A stretch of DNA of 64,000 nucleotides from JAVHYG01 sp040390025 (GTDB lineage: Bacteria > Pseudomonadota > Gammaproteobacteria > Diplorickettsiales > Diplorickettsiaceae). The position numbers and the translations under genes are program-made. Shown in pieces: positions 34,971 through 43,994 of the stretch (positions are counted from its first letter, which is position 1; every line of letters begins with the position of its first letter). The stretch is from positions 50,638-114,637 of the forward strand of contig JAZJZD010000008.1 of NCBI GenBank assembly GCA_040390025.1, written 5' to 3'. The notes under the pieces are model-generated. The model saw nothing but the letters and a program-made list of their open reading frames with translations. It made no database searches and was not told where the DNA came from.

Positions 34971-36023
34971 ATGCCTGAAATGTCTTGTCAGCCATCTGAA
35001 TTTGGTGAATTACCCGATGGCCAAACGGTTACGCAGTACACACTTCGTAATAATCTCAGCGGTATGTCTATTAGTATTATTAACTATGGTGCTACTTTAA
35101 CTTCCGTAAAGGTGCCGGGTTTAGGCGGCACTGTACATGAATTGACTTTAGGATTTGATCACCTCAACGAATATTTAGATCACGATTTTTATTTTGGTGC
35201 GACCATAGGCCGAGTCGCTAATCGTATTGCGACGGCATCTTATAATTATAAAGAACAAGATTTTTATTTAAGTAAGAATAAAGGATATTCACACCACTTA
35301 CACGGTGGCGAAAAAGGCTTTGATAAAGTTATTTGGCAAGCTGAAGTTTCAATTCAAAGTGATAGAGCTAGCGTAGAACTTTCATACATTAGTCCAGATG
35401 GCGATCAAGGCTATCCAGGGACGCTTAAAGTAAAAACGATTTATAGCTTAACTTCTGCTAATGAGTTAAAAATTACTTTCGAAGCAGAAACGGATCGTGT
35501 AACGCCCGTGGATTTAACAAATCATGCTTATTGGAATTTAGCTGGTGCAGGACGCGATACTATATTAGACCATGTATTACAGGTTTTTGCGGATCGATAT
35601 GTGGTCACTGATCAAGATTTGCTTCCAACAGGCCAAATAGCAGAAGTGGACGGTACCCCTTTTGATTTTCGCCAGCCTCATCATTTAGGCGAGCGTATCA
35701 ATGATACTTCCATTGGTGGTTATGATCTTTGTTATGCATTACCGACAGCTACAGATCTTTCTCGTTTAGTGGCGGTTATTAAGGAACCGATAACTGGCCG
35801 CACTTTAGAAGTGTATACAACACAACCCGGACTACAGTTTTATACGGGTAATAGTCTTAAAAGTTATCCTATTAGTGGAGGACTTACTACTCAGCGATTT
35901 GGAGCATTTTGTATGGAAACACAAAATCTTCCAGGCGCTGTGCATTATCCTCAATTTCCTTCGCCTTTTTTATTGCCAGGAGAATTGTACCATCATGAAA
36001 CCATCTATCGATTAATTTGGTGA
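34971..36023 (+). CDS. galM: Aldose 1-epimerase (galactose mutarotase family)
   Basis: Interconverts alpha and beta anomers of aldoses. The 350-residue protein shows NYGATLTSVKVPG, GATIGRVANRI, HLHGGEKGFDKVIW, the catalytic His in VDLTNHAYWNLAG and the catalytic Glu near the C-terminus in FGAFCMETQNLPGAVHYP. No signal peptide. The seven-base gaps on both sides place it in one operon with kdgK and the lactonase gene, where it would present the right anomer to the dehydrogenase. Confidence 0.94.
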   Translation: MPEMSCQPSEFGELPDGQTVTQYTLRNNLSGMSISIINYGATLTSVKVPGLGGTVHELTLGFDHLNEYLDHDFYFGATIGRVANRIATASYNYKEQDFYLSKNKGYSHHLHGGEKGFDKVIWQAEVSIQSDRASVELSYISPDGDQGYPGTLKVKTIYSLTSANELKITFEAETDRVTPVDLTNHAYWNLAGAGRDTILDHVLQVFADRYVVTDQDLLPTGQIAEVDGTPFDFRQPHHLGERINDTSIGGYDLCYALPTATDLSRLVAVIKEPITGRTLEVYTTQPGLQFYTGNSLKSYPISGGLTTQRFGAFCMETQNLPGAVHYPQFPSPFLLPGELYHHETIYRLIW

Positions 36024-36027
36024 ATCT

Positions 36028-36903
36028 ATGCAGAAACCTGACGTTGTGTGTGATGAAATAATGTTACTAGGTGAAGGACCTCTTTGGCATCCCGTAGAAC
36101 ACTGTCTTTATTGGGTAGATATTGTAGCGGCGACTTTACATCGTCTGGACCCCATTACTAAAAATGTTAAGAAATTTAGAATGCCTAGCCAAATTGGTTC
36201 TATCGGTTGGCGTGCTAAAGGAGGGTTGATAGCGGCGCTGAGCGATCGTTTTGTTTCTATTGATACGGAAACAGGAATGGTACAAACGATTGCACTGCCT
36301 TTACAGAAAGACCATCAAGTTATGTTTAATGATGGAAAATGTGATCGGCAAGGACGTTTTTGGGCAGGAACAAAAGATATTGCTGAGGAAAATCCCATTG
36401 GTTCGGTTTATCGTCTAGATGCAGCGGGAAAAACGACAGAAATGCTTAACGGTTTTACTGTAAGTAATGGTATAGCATGGAATCTAGACAACACTCGGAT
36501 GTATATTTGCGACTCTCCTAAGCGTCAGATTTACCAGTATGAATTTGATCCTATTGAAGGTCGTTTGGGAAGGGAATTTAAGATTTTTGCGCAAATTTCT
36601 GAAGAGGCTGGCTTTCCCGATGGTCTTACGGTAGATAGCGAGGATTACGTTTGGAGTTGTCATTGGGATGGTTGGCAAATTACACGTTATACACCTACAG
36701 GAGAAATTGATAGCATCATTCCTATGCCAGTTTCTAGACCAACGAGTTGTTGTTTTGGTGGGCCCGAATTAAAAACGCTGTATGTGACCTCTGCCTCTGT
36801 GCGTTTATCCGCTTCTGCTTTAGCAGATGCCCCGCAATCAGGTATGCTTTTTGCATTGGAAACGGACGTTAAAGGCTTGGCGGAACCTGCTTATTTAGGA
36901 TAA
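36028..36903 (+). CDS. SMP-30/gluconolactonase family sugar lactonase
   Basis: A 291-residue six-bladed beta-propeller lactonase. The metal ligands of the family are visible: Glu16 in LLGEGPLWHP, Asn in FTVSNGIAWN, and Asp in FPDGLTVDSEDYVWSCHWDGW. NDGKCDRQGRFWAGT is another signature. Related enzymes hydrolyse glucono-, xylono-, arabino- and galactonolactone. In this cluster it should open the aldonolactone made by the SDR enzyme. It starts four bases after galM. Confidence 0.92.
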   Translation: MQKPDVVCDEIMLLGEGPLWHPVEHCLYWVDIVAATLHRLDPITKNVKKFRMPSQIGSIGWRAKGGLIAALSDRFVSIDTETGMVQTIALPLQKDHQVMFNDGKCDRQGRFWAGTKDIAEENPIGSVYRLDAAGKTTEMLNGFTVSNGIAWNLDNTRMYICDSPKRQIYQYEFDPIEGRLGREFKIFAQISEEAGFPDGLTVDSEDYVWSCHWDGWQITRYTPTGEIDSIIPMPVSRPTSCCFGGPELKTLYVTSASVRLSASALADAPQSGMLFALETDVKGLAEPAYLG

Positions 36904-37103
36904 AAAATCTGTTAATAGCTTTACTGTGATGGGTTACTGTTTCCCCGAACGTTGCGCCGGCCTACTTAGAAATATGTAAATAAACATAGATAAATAGCTT
37001 GTGTGGTGGATAATTTACTGGTTATTTTTAGGTCTTTTTATTTGCTTTTAGAACGGATCGAGGTAAAGTAATCAGCCTATGTTATCTAAAAGAGAATATA
37101 TTC

Positions 37104-38525
37104 ATGGTTAAACTATCAAATTCAAATTGGATGGTTTATGCAATTTCGGTGTTTGCGGCGTTAGCGGGATTATTATTTGGTTATGATACGGGAATAATCT
37201 CTGGCGCTATTTTGTTTATTAAAAAAGATTTTGCGTTATCCGCTTTCCAAATTGAAATGGTAGTTAGTGCAGTTTTATTGGGTGCTTTAGTCGGTTCAGG
37301 ATTAAGTGGTAGACTTACCGATCGGTTTGGGCGCCGTAAAGTTCTTGTATTTACAGCACTCACTTTTATTACTGGTTCACTTGCCACTGCCTTTGCATCC
37401 AACGTAGACTGGTTGATATTTGGCCGCATTATATTAGGTATTGCTATTGGTGTCGGTTCTTTTACGGCTCCTCTCTATCTTGCAGAGATAGCACCACAAC
37501 GTATTCGTGGAATGCTGGTTTCTTTGAATCAACTAGCGATCACGATAGGAATCGTTTTTTCTTATTTAGTTAATTATTACTTTTCAGCACGAGGCCGATG
37601 GCCTTGGATGCTTGGTTTGGGTGTTGTCCCGGCTGCAATTCTATTGTTAGGTACGGTATTTTTGCCAGAAAGTCCGCGATGGATGCTACTAAAAGGATGG
37701 GAACATAAGGCACGTACGATTTTACAGCGTATTCGTGGGGATGAAAATATTAATAGGGAGTTTGATGAAATTCAACAGACAGTACAAATGGAAAAAGGAA
37801 CACATCGTTTATTACTAGCAAAATGGGTACGCCCTATCTTGTTTATTAGTTTAGGATTAAGTTTTTTCCAACAAGTGACTGGAATTAATACCATTATTTA
37901 TTACGCCCCAACTATTTTACAACTCGCAGGGTTCCAGCAAGCAGGAGGCGCCATTCTTGCTACGCTAGGAATAGGTATTATCAATGTATTATTTACTATT
38001 ATTTCGCTGCCTTTAATTGATAGATGGGGACGCCGTCCTTTATTACTTTTAGGCCTTACTGGGATGTTTATCAGTTTAGCAATTATGGGGATTGCTTTTT
38101 ATTACCCTGGATTTGCTGCATTACGTTGGGTAGCGGTAGGTAGTATGGTTATTTATATTGCAAGCTTTGCAATGAGTTTAGGCCCTATTATGTGGCTTAT
38201 TATTTCTGAAATTTTCCCTTTAAATATCCGTGGAGTCGGCGCTAGTTTAGCGATCTCTGCGAGTTGGGGATTTAATATGCTTGTCTCATTAACTTTTTTA
38301 ACACTTATACAACTGATGGGTCCAAGCCATACATTTTGGCTCTATGCTTTTCTATGTGTATTAGGTTGGTTGTTTGTTTATTTTATTGTCCCAGAAACAA
38401 GGGGTTGCTCTTTAGAGCATATCGAACAAAATCTACGTTTAGGACTTCCTAGTCGCGAACTCGGCGTATCTATAAATAAGTCTTCAACTAAAAAGCATAA
38501 CTCTTTTTTTCCTCCTTTAAAATAA
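37104..38525 (+). CDS. Sugar porter family MFS transporter (sugar:H+ symporter)
   Basis: A 473-residue, 12-span MFS carrier of the sugar porter group (XylE/AraE/GalP). Diagnostic motifs are FGYDTGIISGAILFI, DRFGRRKVL, PESPRWMLLKG, QQVTGINTIIYYAPTI, DRWGRRPLLL and VPETRGCSLEHIE. Proton-driven uptake of a hexose or pentose is expected; the motifs do not fix the sugar. It is 200 bases after the lactonase gene, so it may have its own promoter, and is followed closely by the SDR gene. Confidence 0.95.
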   Translation: MVKLSNSNWMVYAISVFAALAGLLFGYDTGIISGAILFIKKDFALSAFQIEMVVSAVLLGALVGSGLSGRLTDRFGRRKVLVFTALTFITGSLATAFASNVDWLIFGRIILGIAIGVGSFTAPLYLAEIAPQRIRGMLVSLNQLAITIGIVFSYLVNYYFSARGRWPWMLGLGVVPAAILLLGTVFLPESPRWMLLKGWEHKARTILQRIRGDENINREFDEIQQTVQMEKGTHRLLLAKWVRPILFISLGLSFFQQVTGINTIIYYAPTILQLAGFQQAGGAILATLGIGIINVLFTIISLPLIDRWGRRPLLLLGLTGMFISLAIMGIAFYYPGFAALRWVAVGSMVIYIASFAMSLGPIMWLIISEIFPLNIRGVGASLAISASWGFNMLVSLTFLTLIQLMGPSHTFWLYAFLCVLGWLFVYFIVPETRGCSLEHIEQNLRLGLPSRELGVSINKSSTKKHNSFFPPLK

Positions 38526-38543
38526 ATTACAAAGGGATATTTA

Positions 38544-39329
38544 ATGTTAAAAGACAAAGTTATTTTAATTACCGGTTCTACGAATGGTATTGGAACTGCG
38601 ACAGCACGTCGTTGTATTGCGCAAGGTGCTAAAGTAATGATTCATGGCCGTAAAGAAGATCGTGCTAAGGCATTAGTTGCAGAATTAGGCGCTTCAGCTG
38701 ATTATTTAATTGCCGATTTAGCCGATGAGAATTCATATGCGGATTTGGTAAAAGAAACAATAGAGAAATTTGGCCGTTTAGATGGTCTTGTTAATAATGC
38801 GGGTATTTATCCTCGAAATAACATTGATACGGCAAGCTTAGCGCTTTGTGAAGAGATTATGCGGATAAATTTTTATGCGCCATTACTTTTGTGTAAAGAA
38901 GCAGTAAAGGTTTTTCGAAAACAAGGAAACGGCGGAGCTATTCTTAATATAGGTTCTATGAATGCTTATTGTGGACAACCTGATCTTTTAATCTACTCTT
39001 CATCCAAAGGTGCGCTCATGACGATGACGCGCAATTTGGCTGATAGTTTAGGCCCGGATAAAATTCGTGTTAATCAATTAAACGTCGGTTGGACGCCAAC
39101 TGATAATGAGATTGCCTTAAAGCAGCGTGAAGGCTTACCCGATAATTGGCAAGAAAAAATACCCAAAGTGTATGCGCCGAGTGGTCGATTGTTATCGCCT
39201 GAAAATGTAGCTGCGCATGTTACATTTTGGTTGTCTGATCAGTCTGCACCTGTTACTGGTGCAGTATATGAAGTTGAACAATATCCAATTATTGGGCGTA
39301 ATCGCTTAAATGATTTGGTAATTAGTTAA
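38544..39329 (+). CDS. SDR-family oxidoreductase, probable sugar dehydrogenase
   Basis: A 261-residue classical short-chain dehydrogenase. The NAD(P) motif is TGSTNGIG, followed by NNAG, the catalytic Ser in NIGSMNAYCG and the Tyr-Lys pair in YSSSK. A 19-base gap from the sugar porter and 45 bases to the ManD-like gene make it part of the cluster. The likeliest role is oxidation of an aldose to its lactone, the substrate of the nearby lactonase; an alternative is reduction of a keto-acid such as fructuronate to mannonate. The C-terminal TGAVYEVEQYPIIGRNRLN is unusual. Confidence 0.88.
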   Translation: MLKDKVILITGSTNGIGTATARRCIAQGAKVMIHGRKEDRAKALVAELGASADYLIADLADENSYADLVKETIEKFGRLDGLVNNAGIYPRNNIDTASLALCEEIMRINFYAPLLLCKEAVKVFRKQGNGGAILNIGSMNAYCGQPDLLIYSSSKGALMTMTRNLADSLGPDKIRVNQLNVGWTPTDNEIALKQREGLPDNWQEKIPKVYAPSGRLLSPENVAAHVTFWLSDQSAPVTGAVYEVEQYPIIGRNRLNDLVIS

Positions 39330-39374
39330 ATCGGATATTTTGTTACGTATAAAAATTATTACGTTGAGGTAAAC

Positions 39375-40583
39375 ATGAAAATTCAAGAGGCTAAGGTATT
39401 TGTTACTTGTCCGGATAGAAATTTTGTTACATTAAAAATTATTACCGATGAAGGTGTTTATGGTTTAGGCGATGCTACATTGAATGGTCGCGAATTAGCT
39501 GTAAAGGCTTATTTAGAAGATCTTATTCCCTGTTTAATTGGAAAAGATCCTGCGAATATAGAAGATATTTGGCAATATTTTTATCGTGGTGCCTATTGGC
39601 GCCGAGGTCCTGTCACCATGGCTGCCATTGCAGCGATTGATATGGCACTATGGGATATTAAAGGGAAAGTTTTAAATACTCCTGTGTACAATTTATTAGG
39701 TGGTAAAAGTCGAAAAGGTGTAATGGTATATGGACATGCGAATGGCAAAGATATAGAAGATACTATTGATCAAGTTGGAAAATACATTGACATGGGGTAT
39801 CTGGCTATTCGTGCACAAACCGGTATACCTGGATTGGCTAATACTTATGGTACATCAGATAAAGATAAAATGTATTATGAGCCGGCCACTAAAGGCTTAC
39901 CTCAAGAATGTGAATGGTCAACGGAAAAATATTTAAATTATGTTCCAAAACTATTTAAAAAATTGCGTGAGACTTATGGAGATGATCCACATTTCTTGCA
40001 TGATTCCCATCATCGTTTAACCCCTATTGAAGCAGCTCGTTTAGGAAAAGAATTAGAACCTTATCATTTGTTTTGGCTTGAGGACACTGTTCCTGCGGAA
40101 TTACAAGAAGGTTTTCGAATTATTCGTCAACATACCACGACACCTTTAGCGGTAGGCGAAGTATTTAACACCATATGGGATACTCATATTTTATTTACTG
40201 AACAACTCATCGACTATATACGTATGTCTGTAGTCCATGGTGGTGGATTGACACATTTAAAGAAAATTGCAGCGATGGCGGAAATCTATCATGTCAAAAC
40301 GGGTTGTCATGGACCTACCGATGTTTCACCTATTACTATGGCAGCGGCTTTACATTTTGACATTTCAGTCAATAATTTTGGTATTCAAGAATATATGCGT
40401 CATACCGACAAGACCAATGAAGTCTTTCCGCATGCCTATACGTTTGATAAAGGTTACCTCTATCCGGGAGATAAGCCGGGTTTAGGTGTAGACTTTGATG
40501 AAAAATTAGCAGAAAAATATCCTTATGAACGAGCGTATTTGCCAGTCAATCGAAAGTTAGATGGCACATTATTTAATTGGTAA
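39375..40583 (+). CDS. manD: Enolase-superfamily aldonate dehydratase, ManD type
   Basis: A 402-residue member of the D-mannonate dehydratase (ManD) group, converting D-mannonate (or a close epimer) to 2-keto-3-deoxygluconate. The metal ligands lie at the standard ManD positions: Asp210 in HDSHHRLTP, Glu236 in WLEDTVP, Glu262 in VGEVFN. His212 and His312 (CHGPTD) are the expected catalytic residues, and Arg146 and Tyr158 fit the Tyr-Arg pair of the characterised enzyme. The product feeds KdgK and Eda. ManD relatives differ in efficiency and some also use D-gluconate, so the physiological substrate is uncertain. Confidence 0.9.
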   Translation: MKIQEAKVFVTCPDRNFVTLKIITDEGVYGLGDATLNGRELAVKAYLEDLIPCLIGKDPANIEDIWQYFYRGAYWRRGPVTMAAIAAIDMALWDIKGKVLNTPVYNLLGGKSRKGVMVYGHANGKDIEDTIDQVGKYIDMGYLAIRAQTGIPGLANTYGTSDKDKMYYEPATKGLPQECEWSTEKYLNYVPKLFKKLRETYGDDPHFLHDSHHRLTPIEAARLGKELEPYHLFWLEDTVPAELQEGFRIIRQHTTTPLAVGEVFNTIWDTHILFTEQLIDYIRMSVVHGGGLTHLKKIAAMAEIYHVKTGCHGPTDVSPITMAAALHFDISVNNFGIQEYMRHTDKTNEVFPHAYTFDKGYLYPGDKPGLGVDFDEKLAEKYPYERAYLPVNRKLDGTLFNW

Positions 40584-40728
40584 ATATACCCATTGCACCC
40601 CGCACCTATCTCGGTGCTAAAGTGAGTTTTCAATCACTCATAATAGCTTGAAAGATAGATGCGGGGCACTTTATCTCGAAAAGATAGTACTCGAAGTTAC
40701 TATTCGCAACTTCAAGTAGGATATATAA
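40584..40728 (+). repeat. Type 1 inverted-repeat element (MITE-like), copy D
   Basis: About 145 bases. The left end ATATACCCATTGCACCCCGC and the right end CGCAACTTCAAGTAGGATAT form imperfect inverted repeats that match the other family members. The centre differs from copies E-H and is itself partly palindromic (GAGTTTTCAATCACTC, CTTTATCTCGAAAAGATAG). It follows the ManD gene directly. Confidence 0.65.
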
Positions 40729-40734
40729 TTGTTT

Positions 40735-40989
40735 TTACTTAAAGCTTTTAAACAAGCGCGCCGCACTAATTAACATCCACAGAATGGAAATCGTAAAATA
40801 TTCTAATTGAAAAGGTTGTAATGCAATGTAAGTCAGTAAACCTGCGCCTAGCAGATTTATGAAATTATAAAAAAAACCTTTTACTTTCATCCAGCTACTT
40901 TCTTGGAAAAAATAAGCGATTAAAATAAGTGTAGTGCCGGTAAGAAAAAGAAAGTGTTTAGATAGAACAATAGGCAACATGGAAAACAT
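40735..40989 (-). CDS. Small membrane protein, CBU_0592-like
   Basis: An 84-residue protein with three hydrophobic segments (FLFLTGTTLILIAYFF, NFINLLGAGLLTYIAL, FTISILWMLISAARLF). The pattern of a Tyr-Phe turn, a middle span with Asn-Leu-Leu-Gly-Ala and a C-terminal WxxISxxxL segment fits the CBU_0592-like family named from Coxiella. Function unknown. It is on the minus strand after the sugar cluster and upstream of the end of htpG. Confidence 0.65.
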   Translation of the reverse strand: MFSMLPIVLSKHFLFLTGTTLILIAYFFQESSWMKVKGFFYNFINLLGAGLLTYIALQPFQLEYFTISILWMLISAARLFKSFK

Positions 40990-41074
40990 TCTCCGATAAG
41001 TATTTTTATATGTAGAGACGCGCGCATTTTACCGGAGTTGTTATTTCTGTGAAAGTCTATTGTAAGATGTAAGA

Positions 41075-41100
41075 GACGTCACCCCGGTAATAACCGGGGA
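41075..41100. repeat. GC-rich hairpin downstream of htpG
   Basis: CCCCGGT pairs with ACCGGGG around a four-base loop, flanked by GTCA/GATC words. It is more GC-rich than its surroundings and has no T-run, so it may be a small REP-like unit acting as an end signal for htpG transcripts. Confidence 0.5.
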
Positions 41101-41120
41101 TCAATTTAAGATGTTGTGGG

Positions 41121-43019
41121 TTAATTTAATAAACTATTTAACCGTTTTACAAACGCAGCAGGATTCTCAAGATGCCCTCCTTCAGCCAGAATTGATTCCT
41201 CTAAAAGTAAATGTGTCCAATCGGCAAGACGTATGTCATCTTGTTCCTCTTTGAGACGCTGAACTAATCGATGTTCAGGGTTTAGTTCTAGTATAGGTTT
41301 ACTAAGGGGAACAGACTGACCTGTTGCTTGTAAAATAAGTTGCATTTGTGAGCTAAGCGCATTCTGCTCATTAATAATGCATGCAGGCGAGCTAGTAAGA
41401 CGCTGTGAAATACGAATTTCTTTTACTTTATCTCCGAGTATCTCTTTCATTTGCGTTAACAAAGATTTAAATTCATCTTCATTTTTTTTCTGTGTTTCTT
41501 CACTTTTTTCATCTGCGATTCCACTAATATCTGCATCTTTAGCAACTGATTGTAAGGGTTTTCCATTAAACTCAGTTAAATGCGCTACCAACCATTCATC
41601 TATACGATCATGTAGTAATAAGACTTCAATTTCCTTCTCACGAAAAATTTCTAAATGCGGACTATTATTAGCTGCAGAATAATTCTCTGCTGTAATATAA
41701 TAGACTTTTTCCTGGTTTGGCTTCATACGTTCGACATAGTTTTCTAAACTAATAGTTTGTTCCGCGCAATTTGTTGTTGAAAAACGTAAGAGTTTAGCCA
41801 GTGCTTCGCGATTATTAAAGTCTTCTGCTAAGCCTTCTTTCAGCACATTTCCAAATGCATTCCAAAACTGCTTATACTGTTCAGGCTTTTCTTTTGAAAG
41901 ATTCGATAATAATTCTAAGATTCGTTTGGTTACTGCAGATCGTATGTTATCAACAGATTTATTGTTCTGTAGAATTTCACGGGAAATATTTAAAGGTAGG
42001 TTATTACTATCCACAATACCTTTTATAAATCGTAAATAGCGGGGAAGGAACTGTTCCGCGTCATCCATAATAAAAACACGGTTAACATAAAGCTTTAAAC
42101 CACGAGGTTTTTCATGATTCCATAGATCAAAAGGTGCTTGGGAAGGTATATAGAGTAAAGTGGTATATTCCTGTTTTCCTTCGACTTTATTGTGGCTCCA
42201 GACAAGCGGGTCTTGAAAGTCATGAGCGACATGTTTATAGAAAGCTTTATATTCTTCCTCTGTAATTTGATTTTTAGGAAGTGTCCATAAGGCAGTAGCA
42301 TTATTTACTTTTTCCCAAATCTCTTTTTCCTCTGGCTTATCATCTTTTTTCTCATCAGATTCTAATACAGGTAATTCTTTTTTCATATTAATAGGTAAAG
42401 TAATATGATCGGAATATTTAAGTATAGTGTTACGTAATTGCCAGCTTTCTAAAAATTCGTCTTCACCTTCTTTTAGATGTAGAATAATTTCAGTTCCACG
42501 CGTTGTTTTATTTATTTTTTCAATGGTATATTGACCATTACCCGTTGATTCCCATCGAACTGCCTCATCAGCAGAGAGGCCCGCGGCACGTGTATTAACC
42601 GTGATTTTTTCTGCGACAATGAAAGCTGAATAAAATCCAACTCCAAACTGGCCGATCAATTGCGAATCTTTTGCCTTGTCTCCTGTTAAAGAGGCTAGAA
42701 ATTCTTTAGTACCTGATTTCGCAATGGTCCCTAGATTATCAATGGCTTCTTCTCTGCTCATTCCTATGCCGTTATCACTTAAAATAAGAAGACGTTTTGC
42801 TTTATCGACTTCTATCTTTAGCAAAAGATCGGTATCTCCCTCATAAAGAGCAGAGTTTTCTAACGCTTTAAAACGAAGCTTATCGACGGCATCTGACGCA
42901 TTTGATATTAACTCACGTATAAAAATTTCTTTATTACTATAAAGAGAGTGAATCATTAAGTGTAGCAGTTGATTAACTTCCGCTTGGAAGCCAAGTATTT
43001 GTTTTTCAGCAACGGTCAT
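41121..43019 (-). CDS. htpG: Molecular chaperone HtpG (Hsp90)
   Basis: ATP-dependent Hsp90 chaperone, 632 residues. The N-terminal ATPase domain shows LIHSLYSNKEIFIRELISNASDA, DNGIGMSREEAIDNLGTIAKSGT and GQFGVGFYSAFIVA. The middle domain has KLYVNRVFIMDDAEQFLPRYLRFIKGIVDS, and the C-terminal dimerisation domain ends in LLNPAAFVKRLNSLL-like residues. I chose ATG 43019 (MTVAEKQILGFQAEV) because ggag lies seven bases upstream; ATG 43034 would add five residues. A sigma-32-like promoter lies about 75 bases upstream. Confidence 0.97.
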   Translation of the reverse strand: MTVAEKQILGFQAEVNQLLHLMIHSLYSNKEIFIRELISNASDAVDKLRFKALENSALYEGDTDLLLKIEVDKAKRLLILSDNGIGMSREEAIDNLGTIAKSGTKEFLASLTGDKAKDSQLIGQFGVGFYSAFIVAEKITVNTRAAGLSADEAVRWESTGNGQYTIEKINKTTRGTEIILHLKEGEDEFLESWQLRNTILKYSDHITLPINMKKELPVLESDEKKDDKPEEKEIWEKVNNATALWTLPKNQITEEEYKAFYKHVAHDFQDPLVWSHNKVEGKQEYTTLLYIPSQAPFDLWNHEKPRGLKLYVNRVFIMDDAEQFLPRYLRFIKGIVDSNNLPLNISREILQNNKSVDNIRSAVTKRILELLSNLSKEKPEQYKQFWNAFGNVLKEGLAEDFNNREALAKLLRFSTTNCAEQTISLENYVERMKPNQEKVYYITAENYSAANNSPHLEIFREKEIEVLLLHDRIDEWLVAHLTEFNGKPLQSVAKDADISGIADEKSEETQKKNEDEFKSLLTQMKEILGDKVKEIRISQRLTSSPACIINEQNALSSQMQLILQATGQSVPLSKPILELNPEHRLVQRLKEEQDDIRLADWTHLLLEESILAEGGHLENPAAFVKRLNSLLN

Positions 43020-43097
43020 AGATACTCCACGCATTAAGTAACTTAGCCACTTCTTAGAGAGAGGCTTGTAGGGGCTAAAAGATTATAGCTATAGAGA

Positions 43098-43125
43098 ATA
43101 TAAGGGCAAAAATGGCAGTTTCAAG
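43098..43125 (-). promoter_or_regulatory. Putative heat-shock (sigma-32) promoter of htpG
   Basis: On the minus strand CTTGAAA (43125-43119) is followed after 12 bases by CCCTTATAT (43106-43098). This resembles the sigma-32 consensus CTTGAAA-N11-16-CCCCATNT, with the -35 perfect and the -10 partly matched. Location, about 80 bases before the htpG start, fits a chaperone gene. Confidence 0.5.
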
Positions 43126-43192
43126 CTGGATTTAGCCATGAGAAGGTTTAATTTGATAAACTATTTTTTTAGCTACTCTTTCATTTGAAGCA

Positions 43193-43412
43193 ATATATCC
43201 ATAGCACTCCGCCCTAGCTTTCAAGTTAAGTAAATGAAAACTCATCTTAGCGCCGAAATAGGTATGCCTCACCTCGCGATGGAGATTCTCAAGAGGAGAG
43301 CCGCGATTCTCCTCTTGAATAACGGCGCACAAGCTTTGCTGGGGACCATTATGTAATCGGGATACTTCGTTTGAGATTTAATAATTTCAAATTTTCAATG
43401 GCGAGTGGCACA
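43193..43412 (+). repeat. Type 1 inverted-repeat element (MITE-like), copy E
   Basis: About 220 bases with ends ATATATCCATAGCACTCC and a right end containing GCGAGTGGCACATT. The internal CTCGCGATGGAGATTCTCAAG and the near-perfect palindrome at 43291-43316 (AAGAGGAG..CTCCTCTT) match copy 56951 closely, as do AACGGCGCACAAGCTTTGCT and ATCGGGATAC. It occupies most of the gap upstream of htpG and makes the 66-codon frame at 43132 spurious. Confidence 0.7.
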
Positions 43413-43417
43413 TTCAC

Positions 43418-43969
43418 TTACATTGAATTATTTTTAAAGTGAACTAGTTTGTTTATTTCCTTAAGGATAGTTTCAGATCCAACGGTAAAGCCTAGATCAT
43501 AGGTCTCTTGAGAGTTAAGTGCTCCTAAAATTAATGGATTACTAACTATTTCCAGTGCGGTCAATTTTTTTTGAATGATTTTGTTAGAATGAATGATTTC
43601 AATCGTAAAAATAGTCTGCTGAGTGATACGGTCATAGCTTTTTGAAACCATCTTATAATGGATGCGACAAGGGAAAATCAAAAAATTATCTTTTTTACCA
43701 AAAGTTTGCTTATTTGATATATTTAAAATATATAATAAATCATAAGGCGACAGTGAATTTAATAACCGTTTATCCTGAAATAACTCAGTTGCATGCACTT
43801 TAGAAACTAGATTTTTTCCTACTATTTGTATTATATAAATAATATCCTTGTTTTTTGTTAGCTCCTGGCCAATAATTCTTAATGGAAATAAGCATGAGTT
43901 TGTTTTTTGTATAGACTTATATTTTGATTTTAGGGTATTAATATAATCTCCAATAATTTTTAAATTCAA
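43418..43969 (-). CDS. Hypothetical protein with two tandem copies of a small domain
   Basis: An unrecognised 183-residue protein. The start is TTG at 43969, supported by aggag six bases upstream. Two halves align with each other: FPLRIIGQELTKN.. KVHATELFQDKRLLNSLSPY (about residues 29-90) and FPCRIHYKMVSKS.. KLTALEIVSNPLILGALNSQ (about 97-170). Both resemble the 68-residue protein at 23317. No membrane span or known motif. It is last in a minus-strand run with a cupin, a VUT transporter and an XRE regulator. Confidence 0.65.
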   Translation of the reverse strand: MNLKIIGDYINTLKSKYKSIQKTNSCLFPLRIIGQELTKNKDIIYIIQIVGKNLVSKVHATELFQDKRLLNSLSPYDLLYILNISNKQTFGKKDNFLIFPCRIHYKMVSKSYDRITQQTIFTIEIIHSNKIIQKKLTALEIVSNPLILGALNSQETYDLGFTVGSETILKEINKLVHFKNNSM

Positions 43970-43994
43970 CTGTCGCTCCTAAAAATGGCCTTTT

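Noticed and set aside
43132..43332. A 66-codon minus-strand frame upstream of htpG
   Set aside because: Most of it is encoded by a type 1 repeat element. Its GYIASNE end looked like the novel small domain (GYIVGIE), but those codons come from the repeat terminus.
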